A stretch of DNA of 64,000 nucleotides from JAFGOG01 sp034429215. Its GTDB lineage: Bacteria; Chloroflexota; Anaerolineae; JAAYZQ01. The position numbers and the translations under genes are program-made. Below are positions 6,920 through 16,835 of this stretch, piece after piece. Numbering within the stretch: position 1 is the first letter of the stretch; the number at the start of each line of letters is the position of its first letter. The DNA lies in assembly GCA_034429215.1 (NCBI GenBank), contig DAOUGI010000112.1, positions 20,272 to 84,271 on the forward strand, read 5' to 3'. The notes under the pieces were generated by a model. It had not been told where the DNA came from. It worked only from the letters and a program-made list of their open reading frames with translations, and made no database searches.

Positions 6920-8872
6920 ATGAAACGCTCGTTAGTTGCTGTTGTATGCCTGGTGTTGATCGCCAGCATGCTGCTGTCGGCCTGTGGCGTTGAGCCGACG
7001 GCTGTCGTTGTCAAAGAAACGCAGGTGGTGACCGTCAAGGAAACGGTGGTGTCGACCGTCAAGGAAACGGTGCAAGTTGTCGAGGAAGTCGTCAAGGAAG
7101 TCGTGGTGACGGCCACCCCCGAGCCGGCCGCGCCGGTTGATGCCAATACTTTGCCCCGCAATGAAACGCTGTACTTCAATGGTCAGCAGTGGGGCCCGGT
7201 TGTTGGTTGGAATCCATACTCCACCAGCATGAACAACGCCCTGGCTATCGCCCAGCAGGATAACGCCCGCGTCATCATGTTCGAAACCCCGTACCTGTAC
7301 AACATGCTCGATGGTGGGCAGTATCCTCTGCTGGCGGATGGTCCCTATACGTGGAACGATGCGCAGACCGAGATCACCTTCAAGATCAAGACTGCCGCAA
7401 AATGGAGCGATGGCACCCCGGTGACTGCAGAGGATGTTGCCTATACCTGGGACTCCCACATCAAGTACTCGACCAATGCCGGCAATAACTACAAGGATTA
7501 CATCGACTCCATCACAGCGGTTGATGCCCAAACGGTCCTGGTCAAGGCCAAACTGGGTGCGGACGGCAAAACCCTCAATCCTCTGCAGGTTCAGTCTTAC
7601 CTGACCGGCAACTATGTCAATCAGAAAGCCTGGACCCAGACACTGGAAGCCCGCGCCGGTGGCGATGCCACCGCGTTCTTGGCTGATACCGCGGAGGACG
7701 TCGTCTACTCTGGTCCCTATGGCAAGTTCTTCGCTGACGATTCGAAGGTTGTCTACGTTCGGAATGACGACTACTGGGGCCAGGATGCCAGCATGTGGGG
7801 CAAGCTGCCTGCTCCAAAGTACCTGGCGCATACGATCTTTAAGGATAATGCGGCCGGTTCTGTTGCTTTGGCACAGGGTGAAGTGGATGTCAGTCAGCAG
7901 TTCAATTCCAATATCCAGATTCTGTGGCTCAACTATGGGCTGCCCATCTCCACCTACCTCCCCGAGCCTCCTTATGGCATTGGCGCCAGCCTCCCGACCG
8001 CCTTCTTCAACCTGAAATCCCCCGGACTGGACCAGGTTGCGGTCCGCAAGGCTATCGCCATGGCGGTTGACTATCCCACCATCATTGCCAATGCAATGAC
8101 CAACCAATCGGCTACCTTTGACCAGGTTCCGCGCTCCCTCATGAACCCGACTGCTGGTGAGCAGGCTCTGTACGACCACGATGCCGTCAAGGACCTGCAG
8201 TGGGCTGGCAACGACATCGAAGGCGCCAATAAAATGCTCGATGATGCCGGGATCAAGGATACCAATGGGGATGGCTGGCGTGAATACAACGGGCAGGACC
8301 TGCACTATGTGGCAACCTGTCCGAATGGCTGGTCCGACTGGCAGGCTGCTATTGAAGTGGTTGCTGCCGCCGGAAAAAAGATCGGCATCGATATCACGAC
8401 CAACTATCCTGAGTGGTCGGTCTATCAGGTCGACGTCACCGCATCGGACAAGCCTCTCAAAGCAGGCTATGACATCTTTATGATGTGGAGTGACGGCGCT
8501 GGCCCGACCCAGCCCTGGGGACGCATCCGCCATCTGCTAAGCTCTGAATACGTCGGCATGGCGAACAACTGGAATGGCAACTGGGGCCAATACAGCAATC
8601 CTCGCGTCGACGAATTGATCAAAGCGATCCCTGCCGAAACCGACGCCGCCAAGCTGAAGGCAGCCTACACGGAATTGGTCAAGATCTACCTGACCGATGT
8701 TCCCTCCTTCACGCTCATGTACCGCCCGCAATCGTTCCACGCTGTGAACGAGAGTGTGTGGACAGGCTTCCCGCACGACGGTGATGGCACCAACCCGCCC
8801 GTCCCGCCGCTCGACCTGACGGACGGATGGAGTATCGCAGGGCTCTATAACCTGACGCTCGTTGAAAAGTAA
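6920..8872 (+). CDS. ABC transporter substrate-binding lipoprotein, family 5 (Opp/Dpp-type)
   Basis: A 650-residue solute receptor of the SBP_bac_5 family. The signal peptide ends in a lipobox LLSAC, so Cys22 is expected to be lipidated and the protein to sit on the outer face of the membrane. Residues about 28-62 form a striking Val-Lys-Glu-Thr repeat linker (VKETVV, VKETVQ, VVKEVV) ending in TATPEP, which would hold the receptor away from the membrane. The domain begins around residue 75 (LYFNGQQWGPVVGWNPYS) and contains the family signature FKIKTAAKWSDGTPVTAEDVAY. Opp-type receptors of Thermotoga and related bacteria commonly bind cello- and manno-oligosaccharides. With the downstream GH2 and GH94 genes, an oligosaccharide rather than a peptide is the likely ligand. 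AGGAGAGG precedes the ATG. A GGCCGC/GCGGCC hairpin lies in the 158-base leader. Confidence 0.88.
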   Translation: MKRSLVAVVCLVLIASMLLSACGVEPTAVVVKETQVVTVKETVVSTVKETVQVVEEVVKEVVVTATPEPAAPVDANTLPRNETLYFNGQQWGPVVGWNPYSTSMNNALAIAQQDNARVIMFETPYLYNMLDGGQYPLLADGPYTWNDAQTEITFKIKTAAKWSDGTPVTAEDVAYTWDSHIKYSTNAGNNYKDYIDSITAVDAQTVLVKAKLGADGKTLNPLQVQSYLTGNYVNQKAWTQTLEARAGGDATAFLADTAEDVVYSGPYGKFFADDSKVVYVRNDDYWGQDASMWGKLPAPKYLAHTIFKDNAAGSVALAQGEVDVSQQFNSNIQILWLNYGLPISTYLPEPPYGIGASLPTAFFNLKSPGLDQVAVRKAIAMAVDYPTIIANAMTNQSATFDQVPRSLMNPTAGEQALYDHDAVKDLQWAGNDIEGANKMLDDAGIKDTNGDGWREYNGQDLHYVATCPNGWSDWQAAIEVVAAAGKKIGIDITTNYPEWSVYQVDVTASDKPLKAGYDIFMMWSDGAGPTQPWGRIRHLLSSEYVGMANNWNGNWGQYSNPRVDELIKAIPAETDAAKLKAAYTELVKIYLTDVPSFTLMYRPQSFHAVNESVWTGFPHDGDGTNPPVPPLDLTDGWSIAGLYNLTLVEK

Positions 8873-8890
8873 ACACTAGTCCGGCAACAA

Positions 8891-8925
8891 GAACAGCCAT
8901 GTTCCACTCTGGAACATGGCTGTTC
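8891..8925 (+). terminator. 15-bp perfect hairpin between receptor and permease genes
   Basis: GAACAGCCATGTTCC and its exact reverse complement flank a five-base loop ACTCT, 18 bases after the receptor stop codon. Only a short mixed tract (CTTAAAAAG) follows, so a partial terminator or mRNA-stabilising element is more likely than a full stop. Such an element would raise receptor levels over the membrane components. Confidence 0.6.
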
Positions 8926-8956
8926 CTTAAAAAGTGGATTGAGCGGAGGTGCTGCG

Positions 8957-9961
8957 TTGAAAGGATACAGAAAGTATTTCCTTAACAAGATATACTGGTT
9001 CCTAATCACCCTTGTTGCCGCTTTCATACTTAATTTCTTCCTGCCTCGCCTGATGCCTGGAGATCCCGTGGCAGCCATCGTAGCAAGGATGGCCCAAGGC
9101 ATGAGCAATGCGGCCGGGGCCCAAGCAATCTATGAGCAATACACGGAGCTGTTCGGCACCAACAAACCTATGCTTGAACAGTTCTTCATTTACGTGAAAA
9201 ATGTGCTCCATGGCGATTTTGGTTTCTCGTTCAGCGCCTATCCCAGAACGGTGGCAGACGTTGTCAAATCTTCCATCGGGTGGACGATATGTCTGCAGTT
9301 TCCGGCGATTATCGTCGGCTGGCTGATCGGGAACACGCTCGGCGCGTTGGCAGCTTATCTGAGGAAAGGCTTTGATGCAGTCCTCATGCCCGTCAGTATT
9401 TTTGTCAGCAATTTCCCGGCATTTGGCATGGCAGTCATTTTGCTGGTCATTTTTGGAGTCGGATTGGGATGGTTCCCAACCTCGGGCGGGTATGGGTTTG
9501 ACCTGATTCCCAACCTCAGCTGGAAATTCGTGTGGTCTGTGATCGTCCATTATCAATTGCCGTTCTGGTCGATCGTGTTGATCGCCATTGGCGGCCAGGC
9601 GATTGGCATGCGCTCCATGTCCATCTATGAGCTTAATGCAGACTATGTGAAATACAGCCGTTTCATGGGAATTAAAGACCGGAAGATCATCGGCTATGTA
9701 TTTCGGAATGCCATGCTTCCGCAGGTGACCGGTCTGGCATTATCGGTCGGTACCATGGTCGGCGGCGCGCTGGTGGCGGAGATCATCTTTAGTTATCCGG
9801 GGCTCGGCACCACACTCTTGAACGGTGTCATGGGACAGGATTATCCGCTGATCTCAGCAGTCACGTTGATCATCACGCTGATGGTGTTAATTGCGACCTT
9901 TCTCATCGAAATCCTTTACGGCTTTATTGACCCGCGCATTAAAGCGGCGCAAGCTGATTGA
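8957..9961 (+). CDS. ABC transporter permease, OppB/DppB-type
   Basis: The first membrane subunit of the importer, about 334 residues. It has an N-terminal membrane segment (FLITLVAAFILNFFLPRLMPGDP), the conserved PGDPV after it, and five further hydrophobic segments, with the EAA-type coupling region around YELNADYVKYSRFMGIKDRKI and the family C-terminal pattern (EIIFSYPGLGTTLLNGVMGQDYPLI, split here only by reading). The start is placed at TTG 8957, six bases after GGAGGT; an earlier TTG at 8939 has no ribosome-binding site. The gene overlaps or abuts the second permease. The codon use and base composition are visibly more A+T-rich than in the flanking SDR and GH94 genes, as in the whole 8.9-13.1 kb transporter block. 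Confidence 0.88.
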   Translation: MKGYRKYFLNKIYWFLITLVAAFILNFFLPRLMPGDPVAAIVARMAQGMSNAAGAQAIYEQYTELFGTNKPMLEQFFIYVKNVLHGDFGFSFSAYPRTVADVVKSSIGWTICLQFPAIIVGWLIGNTLGALAAYLRKGFDAVLMPVSIFVSNFPAFGMAVILLVIFGVGLGWFPTSGGYGFDLIPNLSWKFVWSVIVHYQLPFWSIVLIAIGGQAIGMRSMSIYELNADYVKYSRFMGIKDRKIIGYVFRNAMLPQVTGLALSVGTMVGGALVAEIIFSYPGLGTTLLNGVMGQDYPLISAVTLIITLMVLIATFLIEILYGFIDPRIKAAQAD

Positions 9962-9975
9962 GGAAAGATACTGCC

Positions 9976-11226
<1,251 letters not shown>

Positions 11227-11235
11227 GTAATTGAT

Positions 11236-12261
11236 ATGAAGAATATAATGTTAGAGGTCAAGGAACTAACCACAAAGTACATCACCCGGTTCCAGGAAAA
11301 TATCTATGCGGTCGACCACGTTTCTCTGGAGGTCGAAGAGGGGAAATCACTGGGAATTGCGGGAGAATCTGGCTGCGGCAAGTCGACACTGGCGCTCAGC
11401 CTGATGGGCTATTACTTTGCTCCGCTGCACTATACGAGCGGCGAGATTATCATCGACGGACGGAATATTACTGGGATGGACCCGGATGATGTTCGCAAAT
11501 CGATATTGGGGACAGAGATTGCCTATATCCCCCAAGCCGCGATGAATGCGCTCAACCCCACCCAGAAAGTCATCCGCTTTGTTGAGGATGTTTTTCAAGC
11601 ACACGATCCATCCAAAACCAAGAAAGAGATCCATGAATTTGCCAAAGAAGCCTTTGAGGCCTTGGGGCTACCGGCAGAAGTGCTGCAAAAATACCCCGTT
11701 GAGCTTTCGGGTGGCATGAAACAGCGCACGGTGATCGCCGTATCTGTGCTTCTTTTTCCCAAAGTGCTGATTGCTGATGAGCCTTCCTCCGCACTCGATG
11801 TCACTTCACAGAAGATGGTCATCAAGATGCTAAAGGGTTTGATGGAAAATGGCTTCATTAAATCCCTGATCTTCATCACTCATGAGCTTCCCCTCCTTTA
11901 CAACGTCACCGATGACATCATGGTCATGTACGCCGGACAGATCGTGGAAAAGGCCTCGGCCAAAGAAGCCGTCTTCGATCCGCTCCACCCGTATGCCAAA
12001 GGTCTCATGGGCTCGATCCTTGTGCCTGAAAGCGGCCTGCGGAATACGAAACTGACAGCCATACCAGGAGTACCACCTAATCTTAAAAACCCACCGGCTG
12101 GCTGCCGGTTTGCCGAACGCTGTAGATATGTTCGGCCAGAATGCAAGGTGACTAACGTCGGTCTTTACGATGCTGGTTATGGTCGCGCTTACCGCTGTAT
12201 CCTATCGGAAGAGACACTGAGGGGGGTCTATTCAGAGGAGGCTGGTCAAAATGCCCGATGA
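11236..12261 (+). CDS. ABC transporter ATP-binding protein, OppD/DppD-type
   Basis: A 341-residue nucleotide-binding subunit. Walker A is GESGCGKST, the signature is ELSGGMKQR, and Walker B is VLIADEPSSALD followed by the switch His (FITHELPLLY). The C-terminal oligopeptide-type extension contains the Cys-rich block GCRFAERCRYVRPEC and a further Cys, a pattern that in some DppD proteins binds an iron-sulfur cluster. It starts 10 bases after the second permease and overlaps the next ATPase gene by 11 bases, indicating translational coupling. It powers uptake with the partner ATPase at the cytoplasmic face. Confidence 0.9.
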   Translation: MKNIMLEVKELTTKYITRFQENIYAVDHVSLEVEEGKSLGIAGESGCGKSTLALSLMGYYFAPLHYTSGEIIIDGRNITGMDPDDVRKSILGTEIAYIPQAAMNALNPTQKVIRFVEDVFQAHDPSKTKKEIHEFAKEAFEALGLPAEVLQKYPVELSGGMKQRTVIAVSVLLFPKVLIADEPSSALDVTSQKMVIKMLKGLMENGFIKSLIFITHELPLLYNVTDDIMVMYAGQIVEKASAKEAVFDPLHPYAKGLMGSILVPESGLRNTKLTAIPGVPPNLKNPPAGCRFAERCRYVRPECKVTNVGLYDAGYGRAYRCILSEETLRGVYSEEAGQNAR

Positions 12262-13063
12262 AACAAATATATGCCTGAGAACGTCAGGACTTACCAAGGT
12301 GTTTGGAGTTGGCCGCCAGAAATGTGTCGCCGTTGATCATGTGGATATGGAGCTCTGTGCGGGTGGCGTCGTCTCGATCGTGGGCGAATCAGGCAGCGGC
12401 AAGACCACTTTGGCGAAGATGCTTTTGGGACTGATCAATCCTACTGAGGGCGATATTTACTTTGAGGGGAAGAAGCGCGATATCAGGACTCAAAAGAAGA
12501 AACAGGAATACTGGAAAAACATCCAGGCGATCTTTCAGGATCCATACTCTTCATACAACATATTTCACAAGATCGATGCCGTGCTTTTGGATTGTATTTA
12601 CATGCGTGGCGGTCGAAAGCTTCCGCGCGCGAAAAAAATAGAGATGATGGCAGAGGCGTGCAGCTTTGTCAACCTAAAGTTCGAGGAGTTGACCAACAAG
12701 TATCCTTTTGAGCTTTCCGGCGGACAGATGCAGCGCTTGATGATCGCCCGTATCTTCCTGCTAAAGCCCAAGATCTTGCTGGCTGATGAGCCAACCTCGA
12801 TGATCGATGCCTGTTCACGCGCGACCATCCTGGATATGCTGATGCAATTGCGTAACGAAATCGGGATGACGGTTATTTTTATCACTCATGACATTGGCCT
12901 GGCCTATTATGTTTCTGACGTTGTATTTATTATGGAGCATGGAAGATTTGTTGAAAGCGGATGTGCCGATGATGTGATTCTGCATCCGAAAGAGCCCTAC
13001 ACTAGGCGCTTGATCAGTGATGTCCCCAAGATCCATGAAGCATGGGATCTCTCAACTGTATAG
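12251..13063 (+). CDS. ABC transporter ATP-binding protein, OppF/DppF-type (short)
   Basis: The second nucleotide-binding subunit, 270 residues. Walker A is GESGSGKTT, the Q-loop lies in IFQDPYSSYN, the signature is ELSGGQMQR, and Walker B is ILLADEPTSMID followed by the switch His in FITHDIGLAYYVSD. It lacks the C-terminal oligopeptide/HPY extension with the Cys block found in its partner, so it is shorter than the roughly 320 residues common for OppF. The overlapping start (11 bases) with the OppD-type gene supports coordinated synthesis of a heterodimer. In the D-loop region the usual ALD is MID, which is tolerated in the family. Confidence 0.88.
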   Translation: MPDETNICLRTSGLTKVFGVGRQKCVAVDHVDMELCAGGVVSIVGESGSGKTTLAKMLLGLINPTEGDIYFEGKKRDIRTQKKKQEYWKNIQAIFQDPYSSYNIFHKIDAVLLDCIYMRGGRKLPRAKKIEMMAEACSFVNLKFEELTNKYPFELSGGQMQRLMIARIFLLKPKILLADEPTSMIDACSRATILDMLMQLRNEIGMTVIFITHDIGLAYYVSDVVFIMEHGRFVESGCADDVILHPKEPYTRRLISDVPKIHEAWDLSTV

Positions 13064-13105
13064 CCTATTCCTCCTGACTAGTGAGCGTTTAAAGAAAAAT
13101 ATCCC

Positions 13106-14320
13106 GTGAAGGTTTTGGACAGAATCAAGCATTACCCTAAAATCGGCCTGGTGGTTCTGGCCTATGTTGCTTTCGTCGCCCTGGGAATGCCGGATGGGCT
13201 GCTCGGCGTGGCCTGGCCTTCGATCCGGACCAGTTTTTCCATCCCTCTGGATGCGGTTGGCCTGCTGCTTACGGCATGCGTGGCAGGTTACACGACATCC
13301 AGTTTTTTGAGCGGTCCCCTGGTCGCCCGTATGGGCATTGGACGCATCCTGGCCGTGAGCTGTGCCATGACCGGGACGGGGCTGATCGGCTATACCCTTG
13401 TCCCGGAGTGGTGGATGATGGTTCTGCTGGGCATAGTTTCCGGCCTGGGGGCAGGCGCGATCGATGCCGGTCTTAACACCTACGTCGCGGCCCACTTTGG
13501 CGAAGGCTTGATGCAGTGGCTGCATGCCAGTTACGGGATCGGTGTGACACTTGGCCCAATTATCATGACCGTCGCGTTGACAACCTTGAATTCGTGGCGG
13601 GTGGGTTACCGCGTGGTGGCCGGCTTTCAATTTGCACTGGCGATCTGCTTTGCGCTGACCCTGTCCATGTGGGGCAAAAAAGAGACGGCCGCCGGAAGCA
13701 AAGAACCCAAGCGCCTGACCGATTACAAAACGCCGCTGGGGGAAACGCTGCGCCAGCCCCGGGTGTGGTCAAGCATGCTGTTGTTCTTCCTGTATGTCGG
13801 CGCGGAGGCTTCGCTCGGAACTTGGACCTACAGCTTGTTGGTCGAGTCGCGTGGCATCGATCCGACTGTGGCAGGGCTATGGGCCGGCAGTTATTGGGCG
13901 ACCTTTACCGTTGGCCGGGTGTTGGCAGGCCTGTATGCCAAACGGGTTGGAGTGAATGCCCTGGTGCTGGGCAGTTTGGCAGTCGCTTTGCTTGGCGCGG
14001 CTTTGCTGATCTGGAATCCATCCGATGCGACAAACGTGTTGGCTGTGGCTTTGATCGGCTTTGCCATTGCCCCTATCTTCGCGGCTCTTATGTCGGGAAC
14101 CAGCCAGCGGGTGGGTGTGCATTTTGCAGCCAACACCATTGGCATGCAGATGGCGGTGACCGGCCTGGGAACGGCAGTTATTCCCAGTCTGTTGGGGGTC
14201 CTGGCGCGCCGGTTTTCGTTGGAGGTCATCCCCATTTGCCTGGCGGCGGTGTTCCTTGGATTGTTTGGATTGTACCGGTGGTCCATGATCCCCAAAAAGA
14301 TACGACAGGAAAACGGATAA
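13106..14320 (+). CDS. MFS sugar transporter (FucP/GlcP-like)
   Basis: A 404-residue major-facilitator permease with twelve hydrophobic segments, a cytoplasmic loop in the centre (KKETAAGSKEPKRLTDYK) and pairs such as GRILAVSCAM and GRVLAGLYAKRVG at the loops between segments 2-3 and 8-9. The strings MPDGLLGVAWPSIR near the N terminus and IDAGLNTYVA in segment 5 resemble FucP-like hexose/proton symporters. The GTG start at 13106 follows a 42-base gap after the ABC genes. The stop overlaps the ATG of the beta-mannosidase by one base (TAATG), so the two are translationally coupled. It probably moves a monosaccharide or disaccharide belonging to the same degradation pathway. Confidence 0.82.
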   Translation: MKVLDRIKHYPKIGLVVLAYVAFVALGMPDGLLGVAWPSIRTSFSIPLDAVGLLLTACVAGYTTSSFLSGPLVARMGIGRILAVSCAMTGTGLIGYTLVPEWWMMVLLGIVSGLGAGAIDAGLNTYVAAHFGEGLMQWLHASYGIGVTLGPIIMTVALTTLNSWRVGYRVVAGFQFALAICFALTLSMWGKKETAAGSKEPKRLTDYKTPLGETLRQPRVWSSMLLFFLYVGAEASLGTWTYSLLVESRGIDPTVAGLWAGSYWATFTVGRVLAGLYAKRVGVNALVLGSLAVALLGAALLIWNPSDATNVLAVALIGFAIAPIFAALMSGTSQRVGVHFAANTIGMQMAVTGLGTAVIPSLLGVLARRFSLEVIPICLAAVFLGLFGLYRWSMIPKKIRQENG

Positions 14321-16785
14321 TGCGAATTCAGTCTCTGGCAGGCGCCTGGGAATTTCGCCAGGCAGGCACGCAAGAGTGGCACCCCGCCAATGTCCCCGGC
14401 GGCGTGCATACCGATCTGCAGGCTTTGGGCCGCATCCCCGACCCGTTTGTGGGCGACAACGAAAAGCGCGTCCAATGGGTGGCCGAGTCCGATTGGGTGT
14501 ACCGGACCAGTTTTGCCTGCACGGACGGGTTGCTTTCCAAAGAAAAGGTCTTTCTGGTTTGCGATGGGCTGGATACGCTGGCGACGGTCAGCCTGAACGG
14601 CCGTGAGTTGGGCAGTGCCGCGAACATGTTCCGGCAATATCACTGGGATGTCAAATCGCTGCTCAAGGCAGGCGAAAATGACCTGCACATTGCTTTTGAC
14701 TCACCCGTACGCTTTGCGGCCGCGCAACAGGCGATCCGCCCCATGCCGGGCGTCTCGCAAGCCCTTCCAGGCGGGCCGCATTTGCGCAAAGCGCCCTGCC
14801 AGTTTGGCTGGGATTGGGGTCCGCAGCTGCCTCCCATCGGCATCTGGAAGGATATCCGCTTGGAAGGATATGAGGGCGCGCGCCTCCTGGATGTCCACCT
14901 CAGTCAGCAGCACGCCCGCGACCAGGTGACCGTTGAGGCGCTGGTAACCGTTCAAAGCTGGGATGAAACGCCTCGCTCGGCAGTCATGCGCTTGGTTGCG
15001 CCGGACGGGCAGGTGTTTGAAGCCAGGGCAGCCGTCGCCCCGGGCAACGATAGCAAGCTGAGGGTGATCATTCCCAATCCACAACTATGGTGGCCGAATG
15101 GTTACGGCGCGCAGCCGCTCTATCGGGTCGGCGTCGAGCTGCATCAAGCTGGCCTGCTGCTGGACCGGCGCGAATACCGGCTGGGCCTGCGCACCATCGA
15201 GCTGCGCCAACAGCCGGACGAATGGGGGCGTTCGTTCACCTTTGTCGTTAACGGGCTGCCTATTCTCGCCAAAGGCTCCAACTGGATCCCGGCGGATTCT
15301 TTTCCCACCCGCATCTCGGATGCCTATCTGGAAGGGTTGCTCCGTGCTGCGGTAGAGACGCACCAGAACATGCTGCGCGTGTGGGGCGGCGGCTTTTACG
15401 AAGATGAGCGCTTTTACGATCTTTGCGACCGCTATGGCATCCTGGTCTGGCAGGATTTTGTCTTCTCGTGCAGCATTTACCCGCTCGATGAGCCTGACTT
15501 GATTGAGAATATCCGCGTCGAAGTGGTCGAAAATGTCCGGCGCCTGCGGCATCGCGCCAGCCTGGCCCTGTGGTGCGGCAACAATGAAATGGAGCAAGGG
15601 TGGGCCGAGTGGCACTGGAACAGGCCCGAGTTACAGGATTTAAAGGCCGCTTATGACCGCTTCTTCCACCGCACACTGGCGGAGTGGTGCGCCACTGAAG
15701 ACCCCGACCATGCCTATTGGCCCAGCTCACCTTCCTCAGATACGCCATTCGAGACTCCCAACGGCCAGATTCAGGGCGATGCGCATTATTGGGATGTCTG
15801 GCATGGGCGCAAGCCGTTCACAGCGTACCGCAGCCAGTACCCGCGCTTCATGAGCGAGTTTGGTTTCCAATCCCTGCCGCCTTTGGAGACCATCCGCACC
15901 TACGCGGCGGAACCCGACTGGAACATGACCTCCTACATCATGGAGCAGCATCAGAAAAATGCCAGCGGCAACTCGATGATGGTGGGCCAGATGCTGGACA
16001 CCTTCCGCCTGCCCAAGGATTTCGAATCGCTGGTGTATCTCAGCATGGTCTTGCAGGCCGAAGGGATTCGTTATGGAGTGGAGCATTGGCGCAGGCACAC
16101 CCGGCGCGTATCGGGCATGCTGTACTGGCAGTTGAACGACTGCTGGCCTGTCGCGTCGTGGTCCAGCCTGGATTACTTTGGCCGCTGGAAGGCCTTGCAT
16201 TACGCCGCCCGCCGCTTCTATGCGCCTTTGCTGCTTTCGATTGAAGACGCTTCTCCGTGTCAGTCGATCTTTATCAGCAGCGACTTGGTTGAAGAATGGC
16301 GGGGTTCAGTGCATTGGGCTCTGACGGCTCTGGATGGCAAGGTGTTGGCCTCAGGCGAGAAAGCTGCGCACGTGGAGCCGTTGGGCGTGACGGCTGTCGA
16401 AAAACTCGACTTTTCAGGATTCCTGGATGATGATACCCGCCGGGAGCTGGTTTTCGTGGCCGAGTTATGGCAGGGAGGCCGGCGCCTGGCTGGGCAAACC
16501 GCTCTCTTTGTTCCCACCAAACACTTGTCACTGGTCGATCCGCACATTAACGCCGATGTGACGCTGAGAGAGGACCTGCTTGCCATCGATCTGTCGGCGC
16601 GTTCACTGGCCCGCCTGGTGGAATGCAGCCTGACCGGCGCCGATGTGATCTTCAGTGACAACTATTTCGATCTGCCGGCCCGGCGAGTCATCAGTGTTAC
16701 GGCTCCCCTGCCGGTCGGATGGGATTTAGCTACAGCCCAGGCAGCACTCAAGGTACGCTCTGTCTACAACACATATTCCAAGTGA
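14320..16785 (+). CDS. GH2 beta-mannosidase
   Basis: An 821-residue glycoside hydrolase family 2 enzyme. The jelly-roll sugar-binding domain occupies residues about 1-180 (SLAGAWEFR at the start, VPGGVHTDL typical of beta-mannosidases), an Ig-like domain follows, and the TIM barrel holds acid/base Glu423 in WCGNNEMEQ and nucleophile Glu513 in MSEFGFQS. The pairing WCGNNE / SEFGFQS is diagnostic for the mannosidase branch rather than beta-galactosidase or glucuronidase. There is no signal peptide, so it works in the cytoplasm on imported beta-manno-oligosaccharides. The ATG at 14320 is fixed by the one-base overlap with the MFS stop and by the conserved N terminus; a longer frame reading back to 13516 is only a shadow of the MFS gene. 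Confidence 0.9.
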   Translation: MRIQSLAGAWEFRQAGTQEWHPANVPGGVHTDLQALGRIPDPFVGDNEKRVQWVAESDWVYRTSFACTDGLLSKEKVFLVCDGLDTLATVSLNGRELGSAANMFRQYHWDVKSLLKAGENDLHIAFDSPVRFAAAQQAIRPMPGVSQALPGGPHLRKAPCQFGWDWGPQLPPIGIWKDIRLEGYEGARLLDVHLSQQHARDQVTVEALVTVQSWDETPRSAVMRLVAPDGQVFEARAAVAPGNDSKLRVIIPNPQLWWPNGYGAQPLYRVGVELHQAGLLLDRREYRLGLRTIELRQQPDEWGRSFTFVVNGLPILAKGSNWIPADSFPTRISDAYLEGLLRAAVETHQNMLRVWGGGFYEDERFYDLCDRYGILVWQDFVFSCSIYPLDEPDLIENIRVEVVENVRRLRHRASLALWCGNNEMEQGWAEWHWNRPELQDLKAAYDRFFHRTLAEWCATEDPDHAYWPSSPSSDTPFETPNGQIQGDAHYWDVWHGRKPFTAYRSQYPRFMSEFGFQSLPPLETIRTYAAEPDWNMTSYIMEQHQKNASGNSMMVGQMLDTFRLPKDFESLVYLSMVLQAEGIRYGVEHWRRHTRRVSGMLYWQLNDCWPVASWSSLDYFGRWKALHYAARRFYAPLLLSIEDASPCQSIFISSDLVEEWRGSVHWALTALDGKVLASGEKAAHVEPLGVTAVEKLDFSGFLDDDTRRELVFVAELWQGGRRLAGQTALFVPTKHLSLVDPHINADVTLREDLLAIDLSARSLARLVECSLTGADVIFSDNYFDLPARRVISVTAPLPVGWDLATAQAALKVRSVYNTYSK

Positions 16786-16835
16786 AGTAACTCAACAAAA
16801 GGAATGGCATGTTCCGATTTGGAGGGGATTAACGG

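Noticed and set aside
13516..14319. A longer N terminus for the beta-mannosidase
   Set aside because: It would overlap the MFS gene entirely in another frame; the conserved GH2 start and TAATG coupling fix the start at 14320.
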